The notes: generated from the letters alone by a model not told the origin. A stretch of DNA of 64,000 nucleotides from Halorubrum salinum (GCF_024494575.1 NZ_JANHDO010000003.1:1-64000); one strand, 5' to 3'; positions 1 through 7,909 are shown, counted from the stretch's first letter. Numbers and translations are program-made.

Positions 1-100
1 GAAGCCACAATCATACGGCACTGACACCACACTCGCATGAGTTCAGGCGGTAACTGGATCGCACGTACACACGGTCGGCCGATCGCGAGATCGGAACCAA
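1..100. other. 23S-5S rRNA spacer (partial)
   Basis: This is the spacer upstream of the 5S rRNA. No reading frame or tRNA is visible and no recognisable 23S 3' end is present, so the 23S gene must lie outside the window. The assignment rests only on the adjacent 5S gene. A perfect GNRA-type hairpin (CCGATC, GCGA, GATCGG) lies at about 79-94, just before the tRNA-like element. Confidence 0.6.
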
Positions 101-156
101 CCGACACAGGGATCTCTCTGTGATAGAGAGTCTCGGTTCGAGTCCGAGAGTCGGCA
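101..156 (+). ncRNA. tRNA-like element in the 5S rRNA leader
   Basis: The DNA directly before 5S folds like a reduced tRNA. An acceptor-like helix pairs CCGAC (101-105) with GTCGG (150-154). A middle arm pairs CTCTCT with AGAGAG. A T arm has stem CTCGG/CCGAG around a TTCGAGT loop. A D arm is missing or replaced by the hairpin just upstream, and no anticodon loop can be read. In Haloferax, tRNase Z is known to cut the 5S precursor after a tRNA-like leader, which would place the 5S 5' end at about 159 here. The fold is seen in the sequence; processing is inferred from that work. Confidence 0.65.
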
Positions 157-158
157 TG

Positions 159-280
159 AAGGCGGCCAGAGCGGTGGGGCCACACCCGTACCCATTCCGA
201 ACACGGAAGTTAAGCCCACCAGCGTACCGGGAAGTACTGGAGTGAGCGATCCTCTGGGAACCGCGGTTCGCCGCCTACCC
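159..280 (+). rRNA. rrf: 5S ribosomal RNA
   Basis: The sequence matches the haloarchaeal 5S consensus. Terminal helix strands GGCGGCC and CCGCCTACC pair at the two ends, and the conserved internal segments GTACCCATTCCGAACACGG and AAGTTAAGCCCACCAGC are present. The length of about 122 nt is normal. The 5' end was placed just after the tRNA-like leader element and could be off by one or two bases. No tRNA-Cys follows, although that gene often sits after 5S in haloarchaeal operons; a terminator comes instead. Confidence 0.95.
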
Positions 281-308
281 ACTCATACGGGAGCACACTC
301 CCACCCAC

Positions 309-338
309 GCCCAGCGACACCACGTCGCTGGGCTTTTT
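309..338 (+). terminator. Hairpin plus T-tract terminator of the rRNA operon
   Basis: A perfect 10-bp stem (GCCCAGCGAC at 309-318 with GTCGCTGGGC at 324-333) has a 5-nt loop and is followed at once by five T residues and further T-rich sequence. Archaeal RNA polymerase terminates on T-tracts; the strong hairpin may protect the 3' end. It lies about 28 nt after 5S and marks the end of the rRNA transcript. Confidence 0.85.
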
Positions 339-426
339 GCATTTTATACGGAGAGCTATCAGCCTACATGTAGCGTCGCGGTTTTACGGGCGTCGTACCT
401 GCAGTGAGATGTTTGACTGCGGTCTG

Positions 427-717
427 CTACCGCGGTGAGTCGTTCGTCTCGGGGGGGTCGAGGTGATGGTCGACGACCGTTCCGTCTGGATCGAGCGTGA
501 CCGTCCCGAGCGAGATGGTCTCTCCGGGCTCGAAGCGTTCGGCGATGGTGTGGAGCGTCGATTCTTGATCGAGTCGCTCCCAGACGGCGTCGGCGACGAG
601 CGTTTGGAACGACTCTGGATCGGTCCATCCCGAGTCGATCTCCGAGGGAACGTGAACGACGAACTGGAGCTCGGCCTCGGTGAGGTGGATCCCGACACCG
701 AACGTGTCTGCGCACAT
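427..717 (-). CDS. Small conserved haloarchaeal protein, function unknown
   Basis: The protein has 96 residues and is very acidic, with no transmembrane segment or signal peptide. It reads as a compact mixed fold: a strand-rich N-terminus (GVGIHLTEAELQFVVHVP), a helical middle (FQTLVADAVWERLD) and a beta-turn C-terminus (LGTVTLDPDGTVVDHH). I do not recognise the family. It is a lone gene between the rRNA terminator and a histidine kinase on the other strand. A TTAACC element about 25-30 nt upstream of the ATG suggests a leaderless transcript. Coding status is supported by acidic composition and third-position GC bias. Confidence 0.7.
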   Translation of the reverse strand: MCADTFGVGIHLTEAELQFVVHVPSEIDSGWTDPESFQTLVADAVWERLDQESTLHTIAERFEPGETISLGTVTLDPDGTVVDHHLDPPETNDSPR

Positions 718-875
718 GCCTCTTGGTTTGTCGGTACCGGGTTAAGTATCGCCGGTCCGTTTCGATCGGAGTGTTCCGACAGGGTATCGCTGTCTTCGGG
801 GACACAGCGGATTCGCGTTCTCGGAGTCGATATTTTCGGCTCAAGGTTCAAATGGATCAGAATAGATGATATCGC

Positions 876-2471
876 ATGCACAGGCGCTCTGTCGTCACGT
901 TCGTCGGTGACGACCCGGGCGTGCGCGATCGCGTAGCACGCGCGATCGAGTCCGCGTGGGGTGGATCGCGTGTTCCGGACCTCCGAGCCGTTGGAGCGGC
1001 CGAGGTGGTCGGAGCACGCGCGGACGATACCGACCCGTTGCCACTGACAGACGTGTGTGGGATCGTCGCTACCGGTCGTGCAGTGGCAGATGACGCGGTC
1101 GCGGAGAACCTCTCTGCGACCCCCGAGGGAGTTCCGGTTATCGTCGTTCTCGAGGAGACGACCGCCGACGGGTTTCGGTCGGCTCTCCGGGCCGGTCCGT
1201 CCGATGTCGTCACCGAGGCGGAACTTGACGCCGAAGCCGCCGACGAGGCTGACACTGACGTGCTCACCCAACGGCTCGCAGAGCGGGTCTCGCCGGGCCG
1301 GATACGGTTTAGCGTGGACGATGCGGACCGACTCCGTGAAGTGTTGTTGGACGCTGGGTCGACGCTCATGAGTACGCGAACGGACGAGGTCGACACGAAG
1401 ATAACTTGGACGATGGCGAACGTCGGCGAACACGCCGAAGCCGACCGCATCGTCTGTTACCTCCGTGACGGTGAGACCTTCGATCCGCGGTACGTCTGGT
1501 GTCCCGATGGATGCGATACCGCGAGTTGTTCGCTCGACGAATTCCCGCAGCCAGACCGGCTTACCACCTTCGAAAACGTCGTCCATTCGTCTGCTCAGTC
1601 GACTGCCGAGCGCCGGATAGACGACTCCGAGAGAGTAGAGAACGAGACTGCGGGCGAGCCGCCCGCGACCGTTCACGTTCCGCTCGTGGCGGACTGGGAG
1701 CTGATCGGCGTTCTCTCCGTAGAGACGGACGCGTGGCGCACTTGGATCGAAGAGGAGGTCGACCTGTACCGGACGTTCGCTGACCTGATCGCCCATACGA
1801 TCGCGCGAAACGATCGGAGACTGGAGATACGGCGACGGACCGAACAGCTCGAACAGTTCAGCTCCGTCGTCTCTCACGACCTCAGAAATCCCCTCAACGT
1901 GCTTTCTGGGTACGTGGACATGATCGATGATGAGATCTCTCCGTCGAAACACGCTCCGATGGACCGTGCGATCACGCGGATGGAGACGCTTCTGGACAAC
2001 TTGCTCATGCTGGCCAAACGCGGTGAGACGATCGGGGAAACGGAGCCGACGCCCGTCTGTCAAGTCGCTGAAGACGCGTGGACATCGATCCGCGCACCGC
2101 ACGCGACGCTGACGCTCGCGGACGAAATCGGCACTGTGCAGGCTGACCCCCTTCGGCTCCGTCAGCTGTTCGAGAACCTGTTCCGCAATGCCGTCGAACA
2201 CGGCGGTCCACGGGTCGATATCGAGATCGGTCCCCGAGACGGTGCCGACGGTGTCGGGATGTATATCGCCGACGACGGTCCCGGGGTGTCACCGGACGTG
2301 AGTGACTCGCTTTTCGATTCGGGGGTCTCGACTGCAGACAGTTCCGGTATCGGGCTCGCGATCGTCTCTCGGATCGCCGACGCCCACGGTTGGGAAGTCG
2401 ATGTCACCAACGACGACGGTGCGGTGTTCGACATCTCGTTTGAGGCTCCGACTGCCGTCGAGCCTACCTGA
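876..2471 (+). CDS. Sensor histidine kinase (degenerate REC-like, GAF, HisKA, HATPase_c)
   Basis: This is a 531-residue soluble two-component kinase. Residues about 1-130 look like a receiver-fold domain in which the usual phospho-acceptor Asp and conserved Lys are not clear, so it may bind partners rather than be phosphorylated. A GAF-like sensor follows (about 150-305, with the cysteine-bearing segment CPDGCDTASC). The HisKA box is SSVVSHDLRNPLN with the acceptor at His334. The ATPase has an N box (LFENLFRNAVEHG), G1 (DDGPGV) and G2 (GIGLAIV). No transmembrane helix is present, so it senses a cytoplasmic signal. No response regulator is adjacent. Its end overlaps the convergent SRPBCC gene by 8 nt. 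Confidence 0.93.
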   Translation: MHRRSVVTFVGDDPGVRDRVARAIESAWGGSRVPDLRAVGAAEVVGARADDTDPLPLTDVCGIVATGRAVADDAVAENLSATPEGVPVIVVLEETTADGFRSALRAGPSDVVTEAELDAEAADEADTDVLTQRLAERVSPGRIRFSVDDADRLREVLLDAGSTLMSTRTDEVDTKITWTMANVGEHAEADRIVCYLRDGETFDPRYVWCPDGCDTASCSLDEFPQPDRLTTFENVVHSSAQSTAERRIDDSERVENETAGEPPATVHVPLVADWELIGVLSVETDAWRTWIEEEVDLYRTFADLIAHTIARNDRRLEIRRRTEQLEQFSSVVSHDLRNPLNVLSGYVDMIDDEISPSKHAPMDRAITRMETLLDNLLMLAKRGETIGETEPTPVCQVAEDAWTSIRAPHATLTLADEIGTVQADPLRLRQLFENLFRNAVEHGGPRVDIEIGPRDGADGVGMYIADDGPGVSPDVSDSLFDSGVSTADSSGIGLAIVSRIADAHGWEVDVTNDDGAVFDISFEAPTAVEPT

Positions 2472-2994
2472 CGTTAGAATCTCTGTCTGCGGTAGTCGCC
2501 GTCTCGAACCGATCGACAGTACGGCGGTGTCTGTCTCGAAACATGCCCTCGAACCCGACCTTCGCGAAGGGCCCGGCGGCGTCTCCGAGGGGACCGAGCG
2601 GCAGGCGGTAGTCGACCGTGTCGACGAGCAGCGTCTGGTCGCCGTCTGCGTAGAAGGCGTGGGTGTGTTCCCACGTCCGAAAGGGGCCTCCCTCCATCTC
2701 GTCGACGAACTGCGCGCGTTTTCCGACGGGCTCGTCTCCGTCGGGCGTTCGTTCGACGATCCGTGATGTCCACCGCTGGCGCGGACCGACTCCGAAGGGA
2801 CGGATCGACATTCGTATTCGGGAGCCTTCGACGAGCAACTCTGGGTCGGCGTTTCCCTCGGGGCCTTCGACCCCGTCGATAGCGAGGTTCATCCAGTCGG
2901 GAGTGAGCTCTCGGAGTCCGTCGATCGTCGAGTGAAACGCCCACACCTCGTCGATGGGGGCGGGGATTCGGGTCGTCCGGCGATACGTCGGCAT
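2464..2994 (-). CDS. SRPBCC (START/Bet v1-like) family protein
   Basis: The protein has 176 residues. The start was placed at the ATG giving MPTYRRTTRIPAPIDEVWAF, because this is the usual beginning of the fold (a beta strand, then the PAPIDEVWAF helix); a longer frame upstream is not family-like. The fold is a helix-grip cup that binds hydrophobic ligands in the cytoplasm, and the ligand cannot be told from sequence. Typical elements include a central DEMEGGPFRTWEHTHAF strand pair and a C-terminal long helix ending near FRDRHRRTVDRFE. It is divergent from the glycosylase gene with 109 nt between them, so the two could share a regulatory region. Confidence 0.85.
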   Translation of the reverse strand: MPTYRRTTRIPAPIDEVWAFHSTIDGLRELTPDWMNLAIDGVEGPEGNADPELLVEGSRIRMSIRPFGVGPRQRWTSRIVERTPDGDEPVGKRAQFVDEMEGGPFRTWEHTHAFYADGDQTLLVDTVDYRLPLGPLGDAAGPFAKVGFEGMFRDRHRRTVDRFETATTADRDSNVR

Positions 2995-3103
2995 ATCGTA
3001 CGTCACGTTCCGCTCGGACAAAAACCCCTCTTCGGTCGACCGGCTGTCGTGCGGTTCCCCGCTACCGAAACCCCGATACGACCACGTCGCGAGGAGACGT
3101 GGT

Positions 3104-4030
3104 ATGGAACGAGGCGCGATCGACATCGCCGATCTTGGCGGACCGTTCGACCTGCAGGCCACGGTCGAGAGCGGTCAGAGCTACCTCTGGAACCGCGCCG
3201 ACGGCGGCACGTACGACGAACTCCACGCCTACGGCGGAGACGAGTGGTACGAAACGGTCGTCGATCCGATACCCGGTGTCGTCGACGAGCGGGTGCCGCT
3301 GCGGGTCAGACAGACCGGTGGCGTTCACGATGGAACGCTTCAGTGGGAATCGTCTATCGACGCCGTTCCGTTCTTGTATCACCTGTTCCGCCTCGACGAC
3401 GACCTCGACGCGATCCGCGAGTCGACGCCGGACCTTCCGCTCCTCGATCGGGCGTACGACGCCTACGAGGGAATGCGTCTCACGCGCGATCCGGCGTTCC
3501 CGTGTCTCGTCTCGTTCATCTGTTCGGCACAGATGCGAGTCGCGCGCATCCACGGAATGCAGCGTCGGCTCCGCACGACGTACGGCGATGTCGTCACGCT
3601 CGACGGCGAGGAGTTCCACGCGTTTCCGACGCCGGACCAGCTCGCTTCGCGGACGGAAGACGAACTGCGCGATCTCTCGCTCGGCTATCGGGCCCCCTAC
3701 GTCCAGCGAACGGCGGAGATGGTCGCTTCCGGTGAGGCCCACCCGCGGGAGGCGGCAGATCTCCCGTACGAGGAGGCTCGCGAGTCGCTGACGCGGTTCG
3801 TCGGGGTCGGAGACAAAGTCGCAGACTGCGTGCTGCTGTTCTCGCTCGGGTTCTTGCAGGCGGTGCCACTCGACACGTGGATCCGGACGACTATCGAAGA
3901 GTACTATCCCGACTGCGAGCGGGGGAGCTACGCCGAGACGTCGCGTGCGATACGCGACCGGTTCGGCGGTGAGTTTGCCGGCTACGCACAGACGTACGTC
4001 TTCTATTACCTCCGGGCTGGCGGTGACTGA
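3104..4030 (+). CDS. ogg: 8-oxoguanine DNA glycosylase/AP lyase, OGG1 type
   Basis: This 308-residue HhH-GPD glycosylase removes oxidised guanine from DNA. The hairpin-helix-hairpin motif GVGDKVADC carries the predicted Schiff-base lysine (Lys238), and the catalytic aspartate is in VPLDTWI (Asp257). The Lys-to-Asp spacing of 19 equals that of human OGG1 (Lys249 and Asp268). The N-terminal TBP-like domain (GGPFDLQATVESGQSYLW) matches the OGG1/AlkA architecture. The start used is the internal ATG at 3104, because the longer frame would run through the divergent promoter. Base excision repair suits an organism exposed to light and oxygen. Confidence 0.93.
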   Translation: MERGAIDIADLGGPFDLQATVESGQSYLWNRADGGTYDELHAYGGDEWYETVVDPIPGVVDERVPLRVRQTGGVHDGTLQWESSIDAVPFLYHLFRLDDDLDAIRESTPDLPLLDRAYDAYEGMRLTRDPAFPCLVSFICSAQMRVARIHGMQRRLRTTYGDVVTLDGEEFHAFPTPDQLASRTEDELRDLSLGYRAPYVQRTAEMVASGEAHPREAADLPYEEARESLTRFVGVGDKVADCVLLFSLGFLQAVPLDTWIRTTIEEYYPDCERGSYAETSRAIRDRFGGEFAGYAQTYVFYYLRAGGD

Positions 4031-4084
4031 TCTCGCGGTATCGGCCGAAGTTTCATGCTGGTTCGTGTGGTACGCTGACTCGTG

Positions 4085-4468
4085 ATGGACTGTCGAGTCG
4101 TCGTCGAGGCCGCCGTTCCGGTGTACGATGTCGAGACGCCCGATGAAGCGGTCCGAATCGCGATCTCGAAGACCGGAAAGATGCTGAATCCGGACCTCAA
4201 CTACGTCGAGATCGAGACGGGAACTCGCCGCGCACCGAGCGGTGAAGAGCTTCCGCCAGCGTTCGTCGCGGCCGACGAGGCGCTCGTCGCACTCGAACTC
4301 CGAATGGACGTGTTCAACGTCGACCGCACGGAACACGCGAGTCGCGTCGCCAGAAAGGAGATCGGCCAGCGTCTCCGCAACATTCCGTTGGCGGTGCTCG
4401 ACGTGGAAGTGATCGACGACGATTCGGCCCCTGACGACGGCTCGACCGCCAACGATGGCCCGACGTGA
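4085..4468 (+). CDS. UPF0212/DUF555 family protein
   Basis: This 127-residue archaeal protein is of the UPF0212 (DUF555) family and has no assigned function. The conserved N-terminus reads MDCRVVVEAAVPVYDVETPD, then AVRIAISKTGKMLNPDLNYVEIE, and the family core ends near NIPLAVLDVEVI. The last 20 residues are an acidic, low-complexity tail typical of halophilic proteins. A GTG directly before the ATG is an alternative start one codon upstream. It follows the glycosylase by 54 nt on the same strand and could be co-transcribed. Confidence 0.88.
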   Translation: MDCRVVVEAAVPVYDVETPDEAVRIAISKTGKMLNPDLNYVEIETGTRRAPSGEELPPAFVAADEALVALELRMDVFNVDRTEHASRVARKEIGQRLRNIPLAVLDVEVIDDDSAPDDGSTANDGPT

Positions 4469-4576
4469 GCGAGCGTTCGCGACGTTCGCGCTGTCTGCGT
4501 GACGCGACGGATCGCACTCAACGAGACGCTGTCGTCACTCGGCGGTTGACGAACGACTGCAGTCGGCTGTGAAGAG

Positions 4577-4810
4577 TCAGTCTGCGGTCGGGGCCAGCGG
4601 CTCCGATTCGGATTCGTCCATCGGCTCGGTGATTCCTTCGGTCAGTTTAAAAACAGCGGCTTTGTGGTCGGTCTTCGATTTGTGTATCGATGTCGGCTTC
4701 ACGCCGAGTTCTTCGTAGGCGTCGAGGTCGATGTCCTCGTTCCAGAATTCGCACTGTTTTCGTACTTCTGCGAGGAGGCCGTGAAGATGGATGAGCTCCT
4801 GCTTCTTCAT
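4577..4810 (-). CDS. UPF0058 family protein
   Basis: This is a 77-residue archaeal UPF0058 protein. The signature is the N-terminal helical segment MKKQELIHLHGLLAEVRKQ, followed by a middle with HKSKTDHKAAVF. Histidines and acidic residues could bind a metal, but the role is unknown. The tail is acidic (MDESESEPLAP). A strong TATA region (4837-4845) centred about 31 nt upstream points to a leaderless or near-leaderless mRNA. Confidence 0.9.
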   Translation of the reverse strand: MKKQELIHLHGLLAEVRKQCEFWNEDIDLDAYEELGVKPTSIHKSKTDHKAAVFKLTEGITEPMDESESEPLAPTAD

Positions 4811-4836
4811 GAGTACCAGTCCTTTGCTACCGGAGG

Positions 4837-4845
4837 TTTATATTA
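4837..4845 (-). promoter_or_regulatory. TATA box of the UPF0058 gene
   Basis: The AT-rich block TTTATATTA stands out in GC-rich DNA and lies 27-35 nt upstream of the ATG at 4810, the spacing expected for an archaeal TATA box driving a leaderless transcript. Confidence 0.6.
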
Positions 4846-5009
4846 TTATCTTGAGTCACGTTATCATGGGTAGCTCGAATATCACGGCCGTACGGCCACA
4901 AACGGGCCGTTCTACGTTATCGATCGATACAGTTCCCGGTATGCGTTTTCGTCACGGACGCGCTTCGACGACCCGATCGGCTCGCTGCCGACCGCGCCGC
5001 GTCTCTCCG

Positions 5010-5189
5010 TTACTGGAACTGTTTGACCGCTTCGAGATCGCGTTCCGTTCGCATGAACTCCGTCAGCCGGCGGGTGGCGTGACAACCGGGGCAGCTAAAG
5101 TTCGAACGGAGCTGTTGCAGGTCTGCAGGGTTGTCCTGCCACTCTTTGCCACATTCCGGACAAACGAGTCTGACGAACGCGTCCACCAT
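5010..5189 (-). CDS. Small CPxCG-type zinc-finger protein
   Basis: The gene encodes 59 residues beginning MVDAFVRLVCPECGKEW. Two zinc knuckles are visible, CPECG and CPGCH (residues about 10-14 and 33-37), which together make one four-cysteine zinc site. The C-terminal half is a charged helix (TEFMRTERDLEAVKQFQ). Such CPxCG microproteins are common in haloarchaea and some affect motility or stress responses. The role of this one is unknown. It ends just before the 5.3-kb TFB gene's 3' side and has its own start; no clear partner gene is seen. Confidence 0.82.
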   Translation of the reverse strand: MVDAFVRLVCPECGKEWQDNPADLQQLRSNFSCPGCHATRRLTEFMRTERDLEAVKQFQ

Positions 5190-5310
5190 AGACCGTGGTA
5201 CACGCTACCGGGTTAAAAACATGCGTGGCGGATCGCGTCCGCGGCCGGCACGCGTCGCCTGATGCGGGGACGCCGGTCACGCCGCGACGCGGTACCGACG
5301 CGGCGTTGAT

Positions 5311-6324
5311 TCAAGCGGTGAGCCCCTCGCTCGTCTCGAGCAGTTCCTTGTACCGGTTCCGGATCGTCACCTCCGAGATGTCGGCGACCGCGGACACCTG
5401 GCTCTGGGTGACTTTCTCGTTCGAGAGCAGCGCGGCGGCGTAGACGGCAGACGCCGCGAGGCCGACCGGCGACTTCCCGCTCGTGATCCCCGCGCTCTTC
5501 GCGGCGTCGAGCAGGTCTCGTGCGAGACGTTGTGTCTCTTCCGTGAGCCCGAGTTTGGAGACGAACCGCGGGACGTAGCTCTCCGGGTCCGCGGGCTGGA
5601 CGCGTAGCCCGAGTTCGCGGATCACGTATCGGTACGTCCGGGTGAGTTCCATCTTGTCCACCCGGGAGACCGCGGTGAACTCGTCGAGGCTCCGGGGGTT
5701 CCCGACCTGTCTGGCGGCGGCGTACAGCGACGCGGTCGCGACCCCCTCGATCGAGCGCCCGGGCAGGAGGTTCTCGCTCAGCGCGCGGCGGTAGATGACG
5801 GAGGCCGTTTCACGGACGTTGTCGGGGAGCCCGAGCGCCGAGGCCATGCGGTCGATCTCGCCGAGCGCCTGCTTGAGGTTGCGCTCTTTCGAGTCGCGCG
5901 TGCGGAAGCGCTCGTTCCACGTGCGGAGCCGCTGCATCTTCTCGCGCTGACTGCTCGAGAGCGACCGGCCGTAGGCGTCTTTGTCCTGCCAGCCGATGTT
6001 CGTCGAGAGCCCCTTGTCGTGCATCATGTTCGTCGTCGGGGCCCCGACCCGCGACTTGCTGTCCCGCTCGCTGGAGTCGAACGCGCGCCACTCCGGCCCG
6101 CGGTCGATCCCGTCCTGCTCGACGACGAGCCCGCAGTCGTCACAGACCGTCTCCCCGTGCTCCGTGTCGGTGATGAGCGACCCGCCGCACTCGGGGCAGG
6201 TGGTCGTTCGCTCGCCGGCCCGCGTCGCTTCGCTGTCCGACGTCTCTCGGTCGATCGTTCGGTCGTCAACTGTGCGCTCGCGTTCCGTCTCTCCGCTGTA
6301 GCTGCGTGTGCGTGTTTCTGTCAT
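5311..6324 (-). CDS. tfb: Transcription initiation factor TFB
   Basis: This 337-residue TFIIB homologue bridges TBP and RNA polymerase at promoters. An acidic leader of about 40 residues is followed by the N-terminal zinc ribbon (CPECGG with CDDCGL, about 43-66), the B-reader/linker region (RGPEWRAFDSSERDSKSRVG) and two cyclin-like repeats (about 145-235 and 240-335). The second repeat contains the helix-turn-helix that reads the BRE. The family hallmarks GRSIEGVATASLYAAAR and SPVGLAASAVYAAALL are intact. Haloarchaea carry several TFBs, so this may be one paralogue among many. Its 5' region has two TATA-like elements. Confidence 0.97.
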   Translation of the reverse strand: MTETRTRSYSGETERERTVDDRTIDRETSDSEATRAGERTTTCPECGGSLITDTEHGETVCDDCGLVVEQDGIDRGPEWRAFDSSERDSKSRVGAPTTNMMHDKGLSTNIGWQDKDAYGRSLSSSQREKMQRLRTWNERFRTRDSKERNLKQALGEIDRMASALGLPDNVRETASVIYRRALSENLLPGRSIEGVATASLYAAARQVGNPRSLDEFTAVSRVDKMELTRTYRYVIRELGLRVQPADPESYVPRFVSKLGLTEETQRLARDLLDAAKSAGITSGKSPVGLAASAVYAAALLSNEKVTQSQVSAVADISEVTIRNRYKELLETSEGLTA

Positions 6325-6402
6325 AGGTTCTCCGATCGAACTCCCGACAGAAATACTGGTGTCGGGCGCGCCGATTCGTTAACTAACAGTAAGTCTCGAA
6401 AG

Positions 6403-6412
6403 TATATAAATA
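6403..6412 (-). promoter_or_regulatory. Probable TFB promoter TATA box
   Basis: TATATAAATA (read on the minus strand as TATTTATATA) lies about 80 nt upstream of the TFB start. Initiation about 25 nt downstream would give a 5' leader of roughly 50-55 nt, unlike the leaderless genes nearby. Confidence 0.6.
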
Positions 6413-6531
6413 TGTCGCCAGCTTTATTTAGGCTCGCAACAGAATCTACGAGCTAGACGGACAACGCGACGGAATCTGGATCCGCTTCACCTGTCCGCTT
6501 CGCTGTCGGACCGGATTCGATTTTGTCGGAT

Positions 6532-6540
6532 GTATATATA
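6532..6540 (-). promoter_or_regulatory. Second TATA-like element upstream of TFB
   Basis: GTATATATA lies about 130 nt upstream of the first TATA box. It could drive a longer TFB leader or a small RNA between mscS and TFB. No coding frame follows it directly. The assignment is by composition only. Confidence 0.35.
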
Positions 6541-6642
6541 GTTTGCTAGTCTCTATCAGTCGCTTCGGTCACCCTTCCACCCACCGGTCTGCCGGCAGGG
6601 CGTGCCGTGTTCTCGTCGGCCGATCGGTCGGCCGGGCCTCGG

Positions 6643-7599
6643 TCAGCGGTTCCGTCCCACGGGGAACCCCACCCTGTCCGGTTCCTCGTTGAACCGCGCG
6701 AGTATCCGCGTGTACAATTCGTTTTTGACGCGCTGTCCACGACGCGGGTGTGTGAGGTATCGGAGGCGGAGTTCGACCCACGACTCCGCCTGCCGCACGT
6801 TCACCGTGGGTCCATCGTGTACCTCCAGTTCGACAGGCGTCTCTGCGAGCGACTCGCGGTACGCCGCGATCCCGGCCGCCATCTCGTCGCCGAGCAGGTC
6901 CGTCGCCTCCTCGACCATCGTCGACCGGGCGAACGCGAGGTCGGTTTCAAAGGAGACCTGGACGGCGATCTCGTTCCAGACGTACGGCGACCCTCCCCCG
7001 CCGAAGTTGACGACGTTCGAGGAGAGCACGACGCTGTTCGGCACCGTCACCACGCGACCCGACGGCTGGTTCGTCGTGACGAGATCGCCGCTGATCTCCC
7101 ACAGCGTCGTCACGAGGAAGTCGACCTCGATCACGTCCCCGTTCGCGTCGCCGATCCGGACCCGATCACCGACGCCGTACGGCTGTTTGGCGGCGATGTA
7201 CACCCACGCGATCAGCGACAGGAGCGGCTGCTGGAGCGCGAAGGTGACGGCGAAGCCGACGACGCCGAGCGAGAACAACAGCCCGAGCCAGTTGGCCGTC
7301 AGCACGGCGAGCGTCGCCACGATCCCGACGAGCCCGAACGCGAGGCGGAGCAGGTTCCGCGTGTTGTGCGCTCGGCGCTTGTTCGTCGAGCGCCACACCA
7401 GCCGGACTGCGAGCAGGTAGAGCCCCGAAAGGATCCCGAGGACGCTGCCGACCTGAAGCCCTTTCGCGACCACCGCGTTCGCGGGATAGCCGACGATGTC
7501 CGGCCATCCCGTGAGCGGGCCGGCGGCGGTGACGTACGCTCCGACGATCCCGGCCGCGACTCCTCCCAGAACCGTCGCGACCGCCGCGTTGCGTCTCAC
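6643..7599 (-). CDS. Mechanosensitive ion channel, MscS family
   Basis: This 318-residue membrane channel is presumed to release solutes under osmotic downshift. Four hydrophobic segments are visible (about 5-28, 46-68, 86-106 and 108-136). The last is the pore-lining helix, rich in Gly and Ala (GVVGFAVTFALQQPLLSLIAW), leading into the beta domain with the signature YGVGDRVRIGDANGDVIEVD. The cytoplasmic alpha/beta part follows to the C-terminus (YLTHPRRGQRVKNELYTRI). The start is GTG because no ATG fits upstream in frame. It is divergent from a small membrane protein gene. Confidence 0.92.
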   Translation of the reverse strand: MRRNAAVATVLGGVAAGIVGAYVTAAGPLTGWPDIVGYPANAVVAKGLQVGSVLGILSGLYLLAVRLVWRSTNKRRAHNTRNLLRLAFGLVGIVATLAVLTANWLGLLFSLGVVGFAVTFALQQPLLSLIAWVYIAAKQPYGVGDRVRIGDANGDVIEVDFLVTTLWEISGDLVTTNQPSGRVVTVPNSVVLSSNVVNFGGGGSPYVWNEIAVQVSFETDLAFARSTMVEEATDLLGDEMAAGIAAYRESLAETPVELEVHDGPTVNVRQAESWVELRLRYLTHPRRGQRVKNELYTRILARFNEEPDRVGFPVGRNR

Positions 7600-7691
7600 G
7601 CTCGGTGCTCGCGCGCCGCGGTGATAGTCGTTCCGCCGCCCGGCGAGAGTCCCAAAAACACTTCATGGCTCGCCGCGTCCGCCGGATCGCA

Positions 7692-7901
7692 ATGTCCCCG
7701 ATACTGTTGCAGGGTGCGGCCGGCGTCGTCGCGCTCCTGTTCAGCCTCCTCGTACTGCTCGTACAGCTCGGTATCGTCGTCTGGGTCTACTCCGACGCGC
7801 AGAAGCGCAGCGATCAGCCCGCGTTCCTCTGGGGGATCGTCGCGTTCCTCGCACCCCTGCTCGGGTTGGTTCTCTACTTCCTGCTCGGTCGCACCCGCTG
7901 A
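7692..7901 (+). CDS. Small membrane protein with PLDc_N-like domain
   Basis: This 69-residue protein has two transmembrane helices (about 4-30 and 42-66) separated by the polar loop YSDAQKRSDQPAFLW. The pattern Y-x-D-A-x-x-R followed by W and a Leu/Phe-rich second helix is typical of the phospholipase D N-terminal (PLDc_N) domain. Here it stands alone without the hydrolase, so no enzymatic activity is expected. I chose the ATG at 7692; an earlier ATG at 7665 would add nine basic residues (MARRVRRIA) and cannot be excluded. It ends 8 nt before the convergent exchanger gene. Confidence 0.8.
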   Translation: MSPILLQGAAGVVALLFSLLVLLVQLGIVVWVYSDAQKRSDQPAFLWGIVAFLAPLLGLVLYFLLGRTR

Positions 7902-7909
7902 CCGGGCTC

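Larger units (their letters stand above)
6325..6642. other. Intergenic region with two TATA-like elements
   Basis: This 318-nt stretch has no convincing gene. It is AT-rich at 6400-6430 and at 6528-6545 and contains short direct copies of TCCGCTTC at about 6480 and 6495. It holds the TFB promoter and the end of the mscS transcription unit. Confidence 0.6.

Noticed and set aside
78-156. A genuine tRNA gene before 5S
   Set aside because: There is no D arm or anticodon arm with a readable triplet; only the T arm and acceptor-like pairs are tRNA-like.
43-282. 79-codon frame over the 5S gene
   Set aside because: It covers the 5S rRNA and its leader element; not protein coding.
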